DNA of 47,636 nucleotides. It comes from Aureibacillus halotolerans (lineage in GTDB: Bacteria; Bacillota; Bacilli; Bacillales; DSM-28697). The first letter of the stretch is position 1. Each line of letters starts with the position of its first letter. This document shows, in pieces, positions 1-8,355 of this stretch. The stretch lies in the NCBI RefSeq assembly GCF_004363045.1, contig NZ_SNYJ01000006.1:3249-50884 (forward strand), read 5' to 3'. The translations under genes were made by a program, and so were the position numbers. The notes beneath the pieces are model-generated. The model did no database searches. It was not told where the DNA came from and saw only the letters and a list, made by a program, of their open reading frames with translations.

Positions 1-300
1 CTCCGCGCCTCCCAAGACTTTGCGCCTCGAAAGACAAACGTTTTCATTCAGCCTGTTTTGGGTTGTTGACAAACGCTCGCTTTCTTCGTTGCTTTGTCTT
101 GTCCGGTGCTCATTGCCCTGATGGCAACTCCGCGCCTCCCAAGACTTTGCGCCTCGAAAGACAAACGTTTTCATTCAGCCTGTTTTGGGTTGTTGACAAA
201 CGCTCGCTTTCTTCGTTGCTTTGGCATTGTTCTCATTGCCCTTGTGGCAACTACGCGCCTTCTAGAACGTTGCGCTTAAAAACCGAACGTTTTCATTTTG
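1..300 (+). repeat. Tandem copies of intergenic repeat family 1
   Basis: Two consecutive units start at 1 and 128 (period 127 bp). They are identical for about the first 95 bases and diverge after that. A third, degraded unit starts near 251. The same core (AAACGCTCGCTTTCTTCGTT) recurs at the right end of the window and, inverted, near 10700, so it is a dispersed element that has been locally duplicated. No convincing CDS lies here; the open frames across it lack ribosome binding sites and only read the repeat. Confidence 0.8.
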
Positions 301-374
301 AAGCCTTGTATAGTCAAATTCTGTTCTTCTTTTTGCTTTGTCTACACTTTGATTTAGATTTATGGAATAAACAG

Positions 375-405
375 AAAAACCCCCGCCCCAAATCTGGGAC
401 GAGAG
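375..405 (-). terminator. T-box attenuator terminator
   Basis: On the minus strand a 10-bp stem with G-U pairs (CTCTCGTCCC with GGGGCGGGGG) closes a 6-base loop and is followed by five T. It lies 18 bases downstream of the T-box sequence, as expected for the competing terminator. Confidence 0.8.
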
Positions 406-627
406 TTTATTGTTAAAAGCACCCGCGGTACCACCCAAAATTATACGTTATAGTACACGTATCATCTCTAATCCTTAACGCGGAAAACGGCAAAAGCTAT
501 CAAAAAAGCCCTCACAACTATAAGGTGAGTTCGCATTGCGTTCGGCAATGACTTGCAGCAAACCGTCATCTCTCTGAAGCCGATACATCAACCTACTAGT
601 CCTTAATGGTCATTTTTAAACGTATGT
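375..627 (-). promoter_or_regulatory. T-box leader, probably leucine-specific
   Basis: Read on the minus strand, the conserved T-box GGGTGGTACCGCG lies at 424-436. It is followed by a terminator at 375-405. Upstream is a Stem I-like region with AGAGAG and a GAACTCACC context that places a CTC (Leu) specifier at about 527-529. T-box leaders bind uncharged tRNA and allow readthrough into aminoacyl-tRNA synthetase or amino-acid genes; a CTC specifier is typical of leuS. The regulated gene must start to the left of position 1, because 1-370 holds only repeats. The specifier assignment is by eye. Confidence 0.8.
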
Positions 628-633
628 ATTCCC

Positions 634-661
634 ATTCTAACGGATTTTACCGCTGTGTCAA
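634..661 (-). promoter_or_regulatory. Sigma-A promoter of the T-box leader
   Basis: On the minus strand TTGACA (656-661) and TAGAAT (634-639) are separated by 16 bases. Transcription would begin near 627, at the 5' edge of the T-box leader. Confidence 0.7.
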
Positions 662-685
662 GTTTTCCCTAAGGAATGAGATGAA

Positions 686-726
686 GAACCTCTTGCTCTC
701 TGTATGGAGCAAAAGGGTTCCTTTTT
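686..726 (-). terminator. Terminator-like hairpin after ytzC
   Basis: A 13-14 bp imperfect stem (686-698 with 707-720) starts right after the ytzC stop codon. A T-run on the plus side and a T-rich stretch on the minus side suggest it may act in both directions. From its position it would end the ytzC transcript before the T-box promoter. Confidence 0.55.
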
Positions 727-988
727 ATAGATCGGTAATGAGCATTTTTTGTTGCATTCGTTCAATTCTAATTTGCGCACGATTCAATGCTTCTTTTTGC
801 ATATCATCTGCTGAAGTGACCATCTTCGCAACCTTCTCCGACATTTCTTGAAGCTGCTGCTGTGTTTGTTGGAAAGAAACGTCCTCCCAGCTCGACTGCT
901 TGCTGTGAACCATGTACATCCCTTCAGCGGACTGCAGGGCAGCTTCCACCTCGTGAAGCAATTGATCCACCGAATCTCTTGTAGCCAT
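725..988 (-). CDS. ytzC: YtzC-like small protein (DUF2524)
   Basis: 87-residue acidic, helical protein starting MATRDSVDQLL, with Gln-rich heptad-like spacing through the middle and ending in a segment rich in Arg, Met and Gln. It resembles the uncharacterised B. subtilis YtzC family, whose gene also lies close to ytqA; the family match is from memory. No membrane segment or signal peptide is visible, and it probably forms a coiled coil. The ATG has a strong GGAGGG ribosome binding site 7 bases upstream. It is divergent from mnmL and is followed by a hairpin at 686-726. Function unknown. Confidence 0.6.
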   Translation of the reverse strand: MATRDSVDQLLHEVEAALQSAEGMYMVHSKQSSWEDVSFQQTQQQLQEMSEKVAKMVTSADDMQKEALNRAQIRIERMQQKMLITDL

Positions 989-1073
989 TATTCATCCCTC
1001 CACTTCATTCATAAACGCTTTTACTGTCTATTAAAGGGTTGGTTGCAGTACAGGTTTTTATACCTTGATTGTT

Positions 1074-1102
1074 CGCAAAGGCGACGGACCCTATGCTACA
1101 AT
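1074..1102 (+). promoter_or_regulatory. Extended -10 promoter for mnmL-mnmM
   Basis: TACAAT (1097-1102) is preceded by TG at 1094-1095, giving an extended -10. The -35 (CGCAAA, 17 bases upstream) is weak, as is usual for extended -10 promoters. Confidence 0.45.
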
Positions 1103-1150
1103 AGCAAAGCAATAGAACGACAGTTGATTATATGTAAGGAGCGATGCTGT

Positions 1151-2125
1151 ATGGGCGAACGCGAACCCCATCCATTTTTATATACGAACGCTGACGCTGA
1201 GAACCCGAAACGTTATCACACTTGGAACTACCATTTGCGTGAGCGTTTTGGTGAAAAAATCTTTAAAGTCCCGATTGACGGAGGATTTGATTGTCCAAAT
1301 CGAGATGGAACAGTTGCTCACGGGGGCTGTACATTTTGTAGTGCTGCTGGTTCAGGTGATTTTGCTGGAAACCGGGCAGAGGATGTCACCGTTCAATTTC
1401 ATAAAATTAAAGACAGAATGCACAAGAAGTGGAAAAACGGCAAATACATTGGCTATTTTCAAGCGTTTACGAATACCCATGCGCCCGTCGACGTATTAAA
1501 AGATACGTTTGAACCAATTCTTTCACAAGAAGGCGTTGTCGGTCTTTCCATCGCCACAAGACCAGATTGTTTACCAGACGATGTCGTTGAGTATCTTGCC
1601 GATTTAAATGAACGTACGTATTTGTGGGTCGAGCTAGGCTTGCAAACGGTACATCAATCTACAGCCGACCTTATCAATCGTGCCCACGACTACACCACCT
1701 ATGTAGAGGGTGTCGAGAAGCTTCGCAAGCACGGCATCCGTGTGTGCAGTCACATTATTAATGGACTACCTATGGAAACGCATGACATGATGATGGAAAC
1801 TGCACAGGAAGTGGCAAAGCTTGACGTTCAAGGGATCAAGATTCACTTGCTGCATTTGTTAAAAGGTACGCCGATGGTCAAACAATACGAAAAAGGACAG
1901 TTGGAGTTTCTGCAATTCGGTGAATACGTGGAGCTTGTGGCGAATCAATTAGAACTATTGCCTCCTGAAATGATTATTCATCGTATTACCGGGGACGGCC
2001 CGCCTGATTTAATGATCGGTCCAATGTGGAGCTTTAACAAATGGGAAGTTTTAAATGCCATCGATAAGGAGCTTGAGAAGCGCGGCTCTTTCCAAGGCAG
2101 TCGTGTCATGAAGGGGAATACCTGA
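1151..2125 (+). CDS. mnmL: Radical SAM protein MnmL (YtqA), tRNA wobble uridine modification
   Basis: 324 residues, a usual length for the YtqA/TIGR01212 family. The Fe-S cysteines are C48, C60 and C63, in the segment CPNRDGTVAHGGCTFC; the Elp3-like TIM-barrel motifs follow. YtqA has been linked (as MnmL) to the 5-aminomethyl step of mnm5s2U34 synthesis in Gram-positive bacteria; that role comes from the literature as recalled, not from this sequence. The open frame extends back to 848, but an AAGGAG ribosome binding site at 1136-1141 and the family N-terminus fix the ATG at 1151. Its stop overlaps the mnmM start by one base, indicating translational coupling. Confidence 0.85.
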   Translation: MGEREPHPFLYTNADAENPKRYHTWNYHLRERFGEKIFKVPIDGGFDCPNRDGTVAHGGCTFCSAAGSGDFAGNRAEDVTVQFHKIKDRMHKKWKNGKYIGYFQAFTNTHAPVDVLKDTFEPILSQEGVVGLSIATRPDCLPDDVVEYLADLNERTYLWVELGLQTVHQSTADLINRAHDYTTYVEGVEKLRKHGIRVCSHIINGLPMETHDMMMETAQEVAKLDVQGIKIHLLHLLKGTPMVKQYEKGQLEFLQFGEYVELVANQLELLPPEMIIHRITGDGPPDLMIGPMWSFNKWEVLNAIDKELEKRGSFQGSRVMKGNT

Positions 2126-2685
2126 TGGCGACCCCTACCATTCTTGGCTTTACTCATTTACTGCTTGACCAGCATGTGAAGCAAGGGGACAGTGTCATTG
2201 ACATGACGGCAGGGAATGGCCACGACACCCTCAAGCTAGCCTCACTCGTTGGGGATAGCGGAAACGTACACGCCTTTGACATTCAAAAAAATGCATTGGA
2301 CGCAACCAAGCACCGACTTGCTGAGAGCGGCTACAGTGCTCAACTCATTCATGACAGTCACCATGAACTTCTCACTCACTTCACTCCGGAAGCATTGGGG
2401 ACAATCACTGCAGCAGTGTTTAATCTAGGTTACTTACCAGGTGGAGATAAAACCGTAATTACTCGTAGTGATAGCACGCGGATGGCATTACAGTTGCTGA
2501 CAACCTATGCGAAACAGGCACTCATCATTATTGTTGCTTATCCAGGGCACGAAGGTGGCAAAGAAGAGAAAGAGAACGTTATGGATTTCTGTGCATCCTT
2601 GCCTTCCGAGCACTGGAGATCTATGCACTATGGGCACGTGAATCAAGAAAAAGCCCCGAATGTATTTACAATATTTCCAAGGTAG
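2125..2685 (+). CDS. mnmM: SAM-dependent methyltransferase MnmM (YtqB)
   Basis: 186 residues. The SAM-binding glycine motif is DMTAGNGHDT (about residues 26-35). The NLGYLPGG block near residue 98 is characteristic of the YtqB family (PF06962, formerly called putative rRNA methylase). MnmM methylates nm5s2U34 to mnm5s2U34 in tRNA, the step after MnmL, which fits the overlapping two-gene operon. The ATG lies within the TGATG junction with mnmL, so translation is probably coupled to it. A strong terminator follows at 2702-2750. Confidence 0.85.
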   Translation: MATPTILGFTHLLLDQHVKQGDSVIDMTAGNGHDTLKLASLVGDSGNVHAFDIQKNALDATKHRLAESGYSAQLIHDSHHELLTHFTPEALGTITAAVFNLGYLPGGDKTVITRSDSTRMALQLLTTYAKQALIIIVAYPGHEGGKEEKENVMDFCASLPSEHWRSMHYGHVNQEKAPNVFTIFPR

Positions 2686-2701
2686 TAAAATCACACGAAT
2701 A

Positions 2702-2750
2702 AGGGTTGCCCCAGCAGTCATCATATGACTTTTAGGGCAACCCTCTTTTT
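2702..2750 (+). terminator. Terminator of mnmL-mnmM
   Basis: Perfect 10-bp stem AGGGTTGCCC / GGGCAACCCT with a 23-base loop, followed by a T-run. Confidence 0.85.
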
Positions 2751-2799
2751 ATCTTCCTACGCAACCACTATGATTGCATTCATCTGTGTTTGTTTCTGC

Positions 2800-3882
2800 T
2801 TACACCTGCAGCGACTGATTGTTTCTCTGTAACGAGCGGTATGCTCGCGCATTGATGTAAAAAAAGAATGAGGCAAATCCGCCAAGGCGGCGGATGTTTT
2901 TCGCGATTTTCCGTATTGGTTTCGCTTCATTCACTTTGTCATCAGATAAATAGAGACCTAACAACCCGCGGTTTACAAGGCGATGAAATTTCTCATTGGG
3001 GAGTCCTTTTAGGTGTTGTTCTGCCTTTGAAACAAAATGGGCAAAACGATCAACCATCGCTTGCTGATCCTCGTAGTACGTACAGAAATTCAAATCCCCT
3101 TCAGCAAGGTCCTCTTCCTGATCAATAAAATAATCGAGAAGAATATGCAAGCCTTGAACATAAGGGAAGTACCCTTCTTTGACTTTTAGTGTATCTTCTT
3201 TGGAGAAGGACGGTTGAAAAGCATATGACGTTAAGCAAAAGATTCCGAGCGTTGAGCCTGCGCAGGCAGAAAACTCAAACCAGGTCATTTCAGGGAGCTT
3301 CGCCTGATGCACTTCAAACCAGTTGATTAATCGTGGTTCTCGTTCTGCCAAAGCCACATGCTTATGTACTTGCAAATCTGCATAGTAACTTTCAAGCTCT
3401 AGCAAGCTTGGGGCAATCATCTCATAAGCGGGCAATTTCTGCAGTACATCCTGACACGTAGTCACAAGAGCGTTTAAATAGCCGTTATCGTTTTGATCTT
3501 CACGGAAGCGATAGTAATTTCTCGCTGGCGCCCCGGGGGTTAAAGCGTCAGCCATTGACTCGTGTAATGCTTCAAAATCATTAGGATCCTGAGAAGTGCT
3601 GCGATCACAAAGATTGTCGAGATAATCACTGATGGTTTGATAGGCAATGATAAATCGAACGCATTCACTCACATTCTCTCTACCTGCCAGGAGCGCATAA
3701 ACAGATCCCCCTTCACAGTGAAACGCTTTATGCTCAATACTTGCCAACGCTTGCTCGCGTAGCTCCCTATTTTCAATGCCCTCCGCTTTTTTCTTCCATT
3801 CTCCAAGATGCATACGTACGAACGGGAAAACCGTTTTATACATGTCTTTCATTAGCGTTATCGTCGTCGTTGGTGTTTTCAA
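2800..3882 (-). CDS. ytpB: Tetraprenyl-beta-curcumene synthase YtpB (C35 terpene synthase)
   Basis: About 360 residues, the usual length for YtpB (DUF2600). The family's atypical acidic motif appears as DYLDNLCDR near residue 87, and a second acidic block (DYFIDQEED) lies near residue 250. In Bacillus this enzyme converts heptaprenyl diphosphate to the C35 terpene used for sesquarterpenes. Start choice: the frame opens with TTG at 3891, but that codon abuts the AGGAG ribosome binding site. TTG at 3882 has a normal 9-base spacing and is preferred. The ytpA start lies upstream (4714-3908), so the two genes are probably co-transcribed with ytpA first. Confidence 0.85.
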   Translation of the reverse strand: MKTPTTTITLMKDMYKTVFPFVRMHLGEWKKKAEGIENRELREQALASIEHKAFHCEGGSVYALLAGRENVSECVRFIIAYQTISDYLDNLCDRSTSQDPNDFEALHESMADALTPGAPARNYYRFREDQNDNGYLNALVTTCQDVLQKLPAYEMIAPSLLELESYYADLQVHKHVALAEREPRLINWFEVHQAKLPEMTWFEFSACAGSTLGIFCLTSYAFQPSFSKEDTLKVKEGYFPYVQGLHILLDYFIDQEEDLAEGDLNFCTYYEDQQAMVDRFAHFVSKAEQHLKGLPNEKFHRLVNRGLLGLYLSDDKVNEAKPIRKIAKNIRRLGGFASFFFYINARAYRSLQRNNQSLQV

Positions 3883-3907
3883 TGGAAACAACTCCTGCTT
3901 CTAAGCA

Positions 3908-4714
3908 TTAAGAAGGTGAAGACTGGATTTCAATGGGCAAGTGCATGCTTGCAAATTGTTGCGCAAAGCGGTACACCTGCTCTCTCTCTGGTTCATTGAA
4001 AATTTCATGGTATAAGCCTGGCCACTCTTTGTACATTTTTTCTGTGGATGGCAACGCATTGAACCAGCGCATCACACTACTTTTCTCTACTATTTTATCG
4101 TTTCCACCTTGCATGATCAAAAGAGGAAGGTCGGGAAAATCTAACAATTCCTTGAACGAAAGCTGAATACTTCTTGCAAGCTCACGGTACCAACGAACCG
4201 AGACCTTTGTCAGCATTAATGAATCATTCACATCTGATTCACAAATGTCACGATTTCGGGTCGCGATTTGCGGGGTAATGCCTGGACTCATTTGCAGCTG
4301 GGGAATAATGAGGTTCAATCCTTTTGAAAGTGCATCAAGCGGGGCGCTTGGTCCTATTTTCAACCCTAATGCTGGCGATGATAAAATCACTCCCGCAAGA
4401 GGAATTGTATGCTTTTGAAGCAATCGAACAGCAGTTAATCCGCCCATAGAATGACCTAAAAGAAAAATAGGCAACAAAAAACGCTGAGCTTCTTCAAGCC
4501 ACCGCAACACTTCCTCTATGTATTCTTCGAAATGAAGAATATGCCCGCGTTTGCGCTTTGATAAGCCTTGACCAGGAAGATCACCCATAATAACATGAAA
4601 GCCATCAGCTAACCACTGCTCTTTGACCCACATATAACGACCATGATGCTCTACTGCACCATGCACGATAACTACAACCCCTTTAACGGGGGCTTCTGTT
4701 TCAAAAACCCACAC
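3908..4714 (-). CDS. ytpA: Lysophospholipase YtpA, alpha/beta hydrolase
   Basis: 268 residues with a canonical alpha/beta hydrolase layout. The oxyanion region is IVHGAVEHHGRY near residue 17, the nucleophile elbow GHSMGG is near residue 88, a Gly-Gly-Asn-Asp-Lys acid loop lies near residue 205 and a catalytic His is in GLYHEIFNEP near residue 235. YtpA in B. subtilis makes the lysophospholipid bacilysocin from membrane phospholipid. The frame begins at TTG 4729, but the GGAGG ribosome binding site lies inside that extension. GTG at 4714, 8 bases beyond it, matches the family N-terminus (MW...). ytpB follows after 25 bases. Confidence 0.88.
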   Translation of the reverse strand: MWVFETEAPVKGVVVIVHGAVEHHGRYMWVKEQWLADGFHVIMGDLPGQGLSKRKRGHILHFEEYIEEVLRWLEEAQRFLLPIFLLGHSMGGLTAVRLLQKHTIPLAGVILSSPALGLKIGPSAPLDALSKGLNLIIPQLQMSPGITPQIATRNRDICESDVNDSLMLTKVSVRWYRELARSIQLSFKELLDFPDLPLLIMQGGNDKIVEKSSVMRWFNALPSTEKMYKEWPGLYHEIFNEPEREQVYRFAQQFASMHLPIEIQSSPS

Positions 4715-4755
4715 AGCCGACACCTCCAAAACTATTGTAATTCTTGCATGAGTTG

Positions 4756-4784
4756 TTGTACATTTGCCATGTGTTCATTAAATT
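4756..4784 (+). promoter_or_regulatory. Possible promoter for ytoA
   Basis: TTGTAC and TAAATT are separated by 17 bases, about 45 bases upstream of the ytoA start. Each box matches consensus at four of six positions. Confidence 0.35.
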
Positions 4785-4829
4785 ATCCTTGTAGAAAAAA
4801 AACATACAAATTATTAAGGAGGCAATTCA

Positions 4830-5342
4830 TTGATTTATCCTTATCTTCATTATACCCCAAAGATCGATGCGTCATCTTTTATTGCGGCGAATGCAACGGT
4901 GACTGGTCACGTTACGCTATTAGAGGAAACGTCCGTTTGGTTTCAAGCAGTCATTCGCGGCGACGTTGCTCCTGTTATTATTGGCAAACGTTCAAATATT
5001 CAAGATGGTGCTGTGCTGCATCAATCACCTGGGTTGCCAGTCATTATTGAAGAGGACGTTACTGTTGGTCATCAAGCTTTACTCCACAGTGCAATCGTCA
5101 GAAAAGGCGCCCTTGTCGGCATGGGGGCGACAATGCTTGATGGCGCTGAACTACAAGAAGGCGCCATGCTCGGGGCAGGCAGCCTTCTAACAGGTGGTAA
5201 AACAATCCCACCCTATACACTCGCTTTGGGGAGCCCGGCAAAACCCATCCGTGCTCTCACTCAAGCAGAGATTGACGATATGAAGCGAATCTGTGAGGAC
5301 TATGTAAAAAAAGGAAAGGTGTACAAACAAATGACTTCATAG
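4830..5342 (+). CDS. ytoA: Gamma-class carbonic anhydrase-like protein YtoA
   Basis: 170 residues forming left-handed beta-helix hexapeptide repeats ([LIV]-G-x4) across most of the chain. Histidines in VLHQS (about 68) and GHQALLHS (about 85 and 90) occupy the metal-ligand positions of gamma carbonic anhydrases. Many YtoA/YrdA/CaiE-type homologues have no proven carbonic anhydrase activity, so the reaction is uncertain. It starts at TTG with an AAGGAGG ribosome binding site 7 bases upstream. It converges with the RpiR-type gene, with one base between the stop codons and no clear terminator. Confidence 0.85.
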   Translation: MIYPYLHYTPKIDASSFIAANATVTGHVTLLEETSVWFQAVIRGDVAPVIIGKRSNIQDGAVLHQSPGLPVIIEEDVTVGHQALLHSAIVRKGALVGMGATMLDGAELQEGAMLGAGSLLTGGKTIPPYTLALGSPAKPIRALTQAEIDDMKRICEDYVKKGKVYKQMTS

Positions 5343-5343
5343 G

Positions 5344-6198
5344 TTATTTATTTAAATCTTGCACGACACTTCTTGTTACATCTAAATGTTGAATGGCGTT
5401 ATCATAATCAGATGTGCATAAACACATAAACAACACATCAATGACATGAAGCTGTGAGATTCTAGATGAAGTTGCTCCGCTTCGGAATGTAGCTTCTCTC
5501 GTTGGTGATGTGGCAAGACGTATATCGGCTAAATCTGCCACCGGTGATTGTCCAAAGCTAGTCAGGCAAATGCATGTCGCGCCTGCCGTTTTGCCAAGCT
5601 TCAAAAATTCCTTCACTTCTCGCGTGGACCCAGAAAAAGAGATGCCCATCACAACATCACCAGGCTTACAAGTAGACGCCAGCATCGCTACAACATGACG
5701 ATCCTCAAAAGCTGTCGCATGCTTGCCAATTCTGAGTAACTTTTGTTGAAGATCCGATGCAACAATACTGGACGCGCCTATACCAAACAAATGCACGCTA
5801 CCGGCATTTTGAATCGCATCAACCGCTTTTTTCATTTCACTCCCCTGAAGGACTTCGGCTGTTTCAGAAAGACTTGCAATCGTATTGCTCGTTAACTTTG
5901 CAATGACTTCTTCAGTCGTTTCTCCAGGTCGTATGTCCCGAAAACCTTGCGCTGGATTTTTTTGCAAATCTCCTGCTACACGTAGTTTCAAGTCTTGAAA
6001 CCCTTTTAAGCCAAGGGATTTGCAAAGTCTTATGACAGCCGCACTGCTCGTGTTGCTCAACGTACCGAGCTCGCTTGCGGTGCACTGCACGGCTTTTTCT
6101 GGATGCTTAATGATATACGAAGCAATTTTATGCTCTGACATTGGAAGCTTGTTGAGCATGCTTCCAAGCATTGTGAGACCACCGCGTAATGTGGACAT
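5344..6198 (-). CDS. MurR/RpiR family transcriptional regulator
   Basis: 284 residues. An RpiR-type helix-turn-helix covers about residues 1-75 (SEHKIASYIIKHPE followed by the helix around SSAAVIRLCKSLGLKGF). A SIS sugar-phosphate binding domain covers about residues 125-255 (GIGASSIVASDLQQKL, GISFSGSTREV). Such proteins sense phosphosugars and control sugar or amino-sugar catabolism. A GAGGGG ribosome binding site lies 8 bases before the ATG. It follows the ThuA-like gene by 17 bases on the same strand, so it is probably second in a two-gene operon and may control it. The effector cannot be deduced. Confidence 0.85.
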   Translation of the reverse strand: MSTLRGGLTMLGSMLNKLPMSEHKIASYIIKHPEKAVQCTASELGTLSNTSSAAVIRLCKSLGLKGFQDLKLRVAGDLQKNPAQGFRDIRPGETTEEVIAKLTSNTIASLSETAEVLQGSEMKKAVDAIQNAGSVHLFGIGASSIVASDLQQKLLRIGKHATAFEDRHVVAMLASTCKPGDVVMGISFSGSTREVKEFLKLGKTAGATCICLTSFGQSPVADLADIRLATSPTREATFRSGATSSRISQLHVIDVLFMCLCTSDYDNAIQHLDVTRSVVQDLNK

Positions 6199-6215
6199 AG
6201 ACCGAACCCCTCTTG

Positions 6216-6827
6216 TTATTTTACTGCCCAGGAAAAGCCTTTCTGAATCATCGCTTTTACTTGCGGCAATTCTACAATATCTGGAGAATGGCCTAAAGCA
6301 TTATAATATACTTTGCCCTCTCCATACATTTTCGTCCAAGCAACTGGCATTGTTCCACCTTCAACTTCTGTTGTTGCTAAAACAGTAACTCTTGGATCAA
6401 CATGCATATTGTATTGTTCTGTAGTGACATCAAAGGCGTCTAAACCCTTAGTGAGCTCATGGTTCCCATCAACGATGTCAACGGTATACGGTCGAATATT
6501 CCCTGGATGTGCAACAAATTGACCACCTACCATAAATTGATATTCTGCTTCATTGCGAAATGAATCGCCAAGTCCTCCATGGATGCCAGCAAGGCCGACA
6601 CCATTTTTAACCGCTTCCAACAACGCAGCAAGAGACTCTTTTTCAATCGTTCCCATCGAAATATGGGGGATTAGCAGATCATAAGACGCAGAATCATTAA
6701 AATCTGTAGTTGAATTAGACAATTGAACTTGAAAATGAACTTCCTCTAGATAGCTTGCCATCTGTTCCGCGGTTTCCTTTGGGAAATGACCATCCCAACC
6801 ACCATAAACGATTAATGCCTTTTTCAT
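6216..6827 (-). CDS. ThuA-like domain protein
   Basis: 203 residues matching the ThuA fold, a class I glutamine-amidotransferase-like domain. Its features are the N-terminal MKKALIVYGGWDGH, the GIHGGLGDS turn near residue 100 and GKVYYNALGHSPD near the C-terminus. ThuA proteins are linked to trehalose or other sugar metabolism in rhizobia, but the reaction is poorly defined. A longer frame reaches 7034. The start at 6827 is preferred because of its GGAGAG ribosome binding site and the family N-terminus, and because the promoter at 6862-6890 lies inside the longer frame. It pairs with the RpiR-type regulator, which suggests sugar-responsive control. Confidence 0.8.
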   Translation of the reverse strand: MKKALIVYGGWDGHFPKETAEQMASYLEEVHFQVQLSNSTTDFNDSASYDLLIPHISMGTIEKESLAALLEAVKNGVGLAGIHGGLGDSFRNEAEYQFMVGGQFVAHPGNIRPYTVDIVDGNHELTKGLDAFDVTTEQYNMHVDPRVTVLATTEVEGGTMPVAWTKMYGEGKVYYNALGHSPDIVELPQVKAMIQKGFSWAVK

Positions 6828-6861
6828 ATTCAGCTCTCTCCTCCTATGAACAATTACCCCA

Positions 6862-6890
6862 AGTATACCTCTTTCTGAATAAAGGGTCAT
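6862..6890 (-). promoter_or_regulatory. Sigma-A promoter of thuA-rpiR
   Basis: On the minus strand ATGACC (6885-6890) and TATACT (6862-6867) are separated by 17 bases, about 35 bases upstream of the ThuA start codon. Confidence 0.6.
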
Positions 6891-6968
6891 TACATACGCA
6901 ATAATTTTTAGCGGGATCAGTTCTTGCTGAAGCCGAGAAATACGAAACGCTTCATTGATGCGACTGAA

Positions 6969-7072
6969 TCTTAACTCTCGCATGCTAGAGTTAGTAGGCA
7001 CGCTTAGATTTAATTGGATAAACCTGCAATCCATTGTTGTGATTGCTTTCTATACAAGCTGCCATACGCTCA
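6969..7072 (+). repeat. Dispersed repeat family 2, short copy C
   Basis: About 100 bp matching the left end of the longer copies at 28653 and 40008. Shared landmarks are CACGCTTAGAT, TAAACCTGCAAT, CATTGTT and TATACAAGCTGCCATACGCT. It fills the space between the thuA promoter and the metK terminator. No coding potential is supported. Confidence 0.7.
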
Positions 7073-7110
7073 AAAAAGCTGATCTGAGAACACTCAGAAT
7101 CAGCTTTTTA
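7072..7110 (-). terminator. Terminator of metK
   Basis: On the minus strand GCTGATTCTGAG pairs with CTCAGATCAGC (one bulged base) around a TGTT loop and is followed by six T, just after the metK stop codon. The T-rich opposite flank would also permit function on the plus strand. Confidence 0.85.
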
Positions 7111-7113
7111 TTA

Positions 7114-8313
7114 TTATTTCTGTTTCAACACATCTACTTTATCGAGCTGCTCCCAAGGCACATTCAAATCATTTCGTCCAAAATGACCATACGCAGCGGT
7201 TTGCTTATAAATCGGCTGACGAAGGTTTAGCATCTTAATAATTCCTGCTGGACGAAGATCAAAATGTTCGCGAATCAGGTTGACAAGGGCTTCTTCAGAA
7301 ATGGTGCCTGTGCCAAATGTATCTATTGAAATCGATACGGGTTGGGCAACGCCAATGGCATAGGCCAGTTGCACTTCGCATTTGTCAGCAAGTTTTGCGG
7401 CAACAATATTTTTGGCAACATATCTAGCTGCATACGCTGCTGAACGGTCTACCTTCGTCGGATCTTTTCCGGAAAATGCGCCTCCACCATGACGAGCATA
7501 ACCTCCGTATGTATCGACGATAATTTTACGACCTGTTAAACCAGCATCCCCTTGAGGTCCGCCAATGACAAAACGGCCGGTAGGGTTAATAAAATATTTT
7601 GTTTCATTATCGATAAAACCTTCAGGAACTACGGGAGCGATGACATGCTTTTTAATGTCTTCCTTAATCTGCTCAAGTGTAACTTCCGGATGATGTTGTG
7701 TCGAAATGACAATCGTATCAATACGCACTGGAATACCGTTTTCATCGTATTCAACAGTGACCTGCGTTTTGCCATCAGGACGTAAATAGGAAATCGTTTC
7801 ATCCTTTCGTACATTGGCTAAGCGGCGAGCAAGACGATGTGCAAGAGCGATTGGCATTGGCATCATTTCTTTCGTCTCATTGCATGCGTAGCCAAACATG
7901 AGCCCTTGATCACCAGCACCAATAGCATCTATTTCAGCATCCGTCATTGTGCCTTCTCTTGCCTCTAGTGCTTGGTTTACACCTTGAGCGATGTCCGGAG
8001 ATTGCTCATCAATAGACGTTAACACTGCACATGTTTCCGCATCAAAGCCGTACTTAGCACGATTATAACCGATGTCATGAATCGCCTCACGTACAATTTT
8101 AGGAATATCTGCATAAGTCGTTGTCGTAATTTCTCCAGTGACAAGAACGAGCCCTGTATTTACAGCCGTTTCGCAAGCGACACGAGCATTGGGATCTTCA
8201 GCAATAATGGCATCGAGAATAGCGTCTGAGATCTGATCACAAATTTTGTCGGGATGACCTTCAGTAACAGATTCAGAGGTAAACAAACGTCGAATTTTAG
8301 TCAAAGGTTTCAT
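7114..8313 (-). CDS. metK: S-adenosylmethionine synthetase
   Basis: 399 residues, full length for MetK, which makes SAM from methionine and ATP in the cytoplasm. Signature blocks present: [14 protein letters not shown] near residue 19, [12 protein letters not shown] near residue 122, and the P-loop-like [19 protein letters not shown] near residue 275. The start has an AAGGAGG ribosome binding site. The 5' leader is only about 87 bases and carries a terminator-like hairpin (8356-8381) immediately after the transcription start. There is no room for the S-box riboswitch usually seen before metK in B. subtilis. Confidence 0.97.
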   Translation of the reverse strand: MKPLTKIRRLFTSESVTEGHPDKICDQISDAILDAIIAEDPNARVACETAVNTGLVLVTGEITTTTYADIPKIVREAIHDIGYNRAKYGFDAETCAVLTSIDEQSPDIAQGVNQALEAREGTMTDAEIDAIGAGDQGLMFGYACNETKEMMPMPIALAHRLARRLANVRKDETISYLRPDGKTQVTVEYDENGIPVRIDTIVISTQHHPEVTLEQIKEDIKKHVIAPVVPEGFIDNETKYFINPTGRFVIGGPQGDAGLTGRKIIVDTYGGYARHGGGAFSGKDPTKVDRSAAYAARYVAKNIVAAKLADKCEVQLAYAIGVAQPVSISIDTFGTGTISEEALVNLIREHFDLRPAGIIKMLNLRQPIYKQTAAYGHFGRNDLNVPWEQLDKVDVLKQK

Positions 8314-8355
8314 ATGCCTCCTTCATTGATAAAGCATTCACGCTTTTATAATGTG

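Noticed and set aside
63-416. Cys/Pro/Leu-rich open frames over the left-edge repeats
   Set aside because: They follow the repeat period, have no start signals and run antisense through the T-box.
848-1150. N-terminal extension of mnmL up to 848
   Set aside because: It overlaps the divergent ytzC gene and contains the extended -10 promoter. AAGGAG and the family N-terminus fix the start at 1151.
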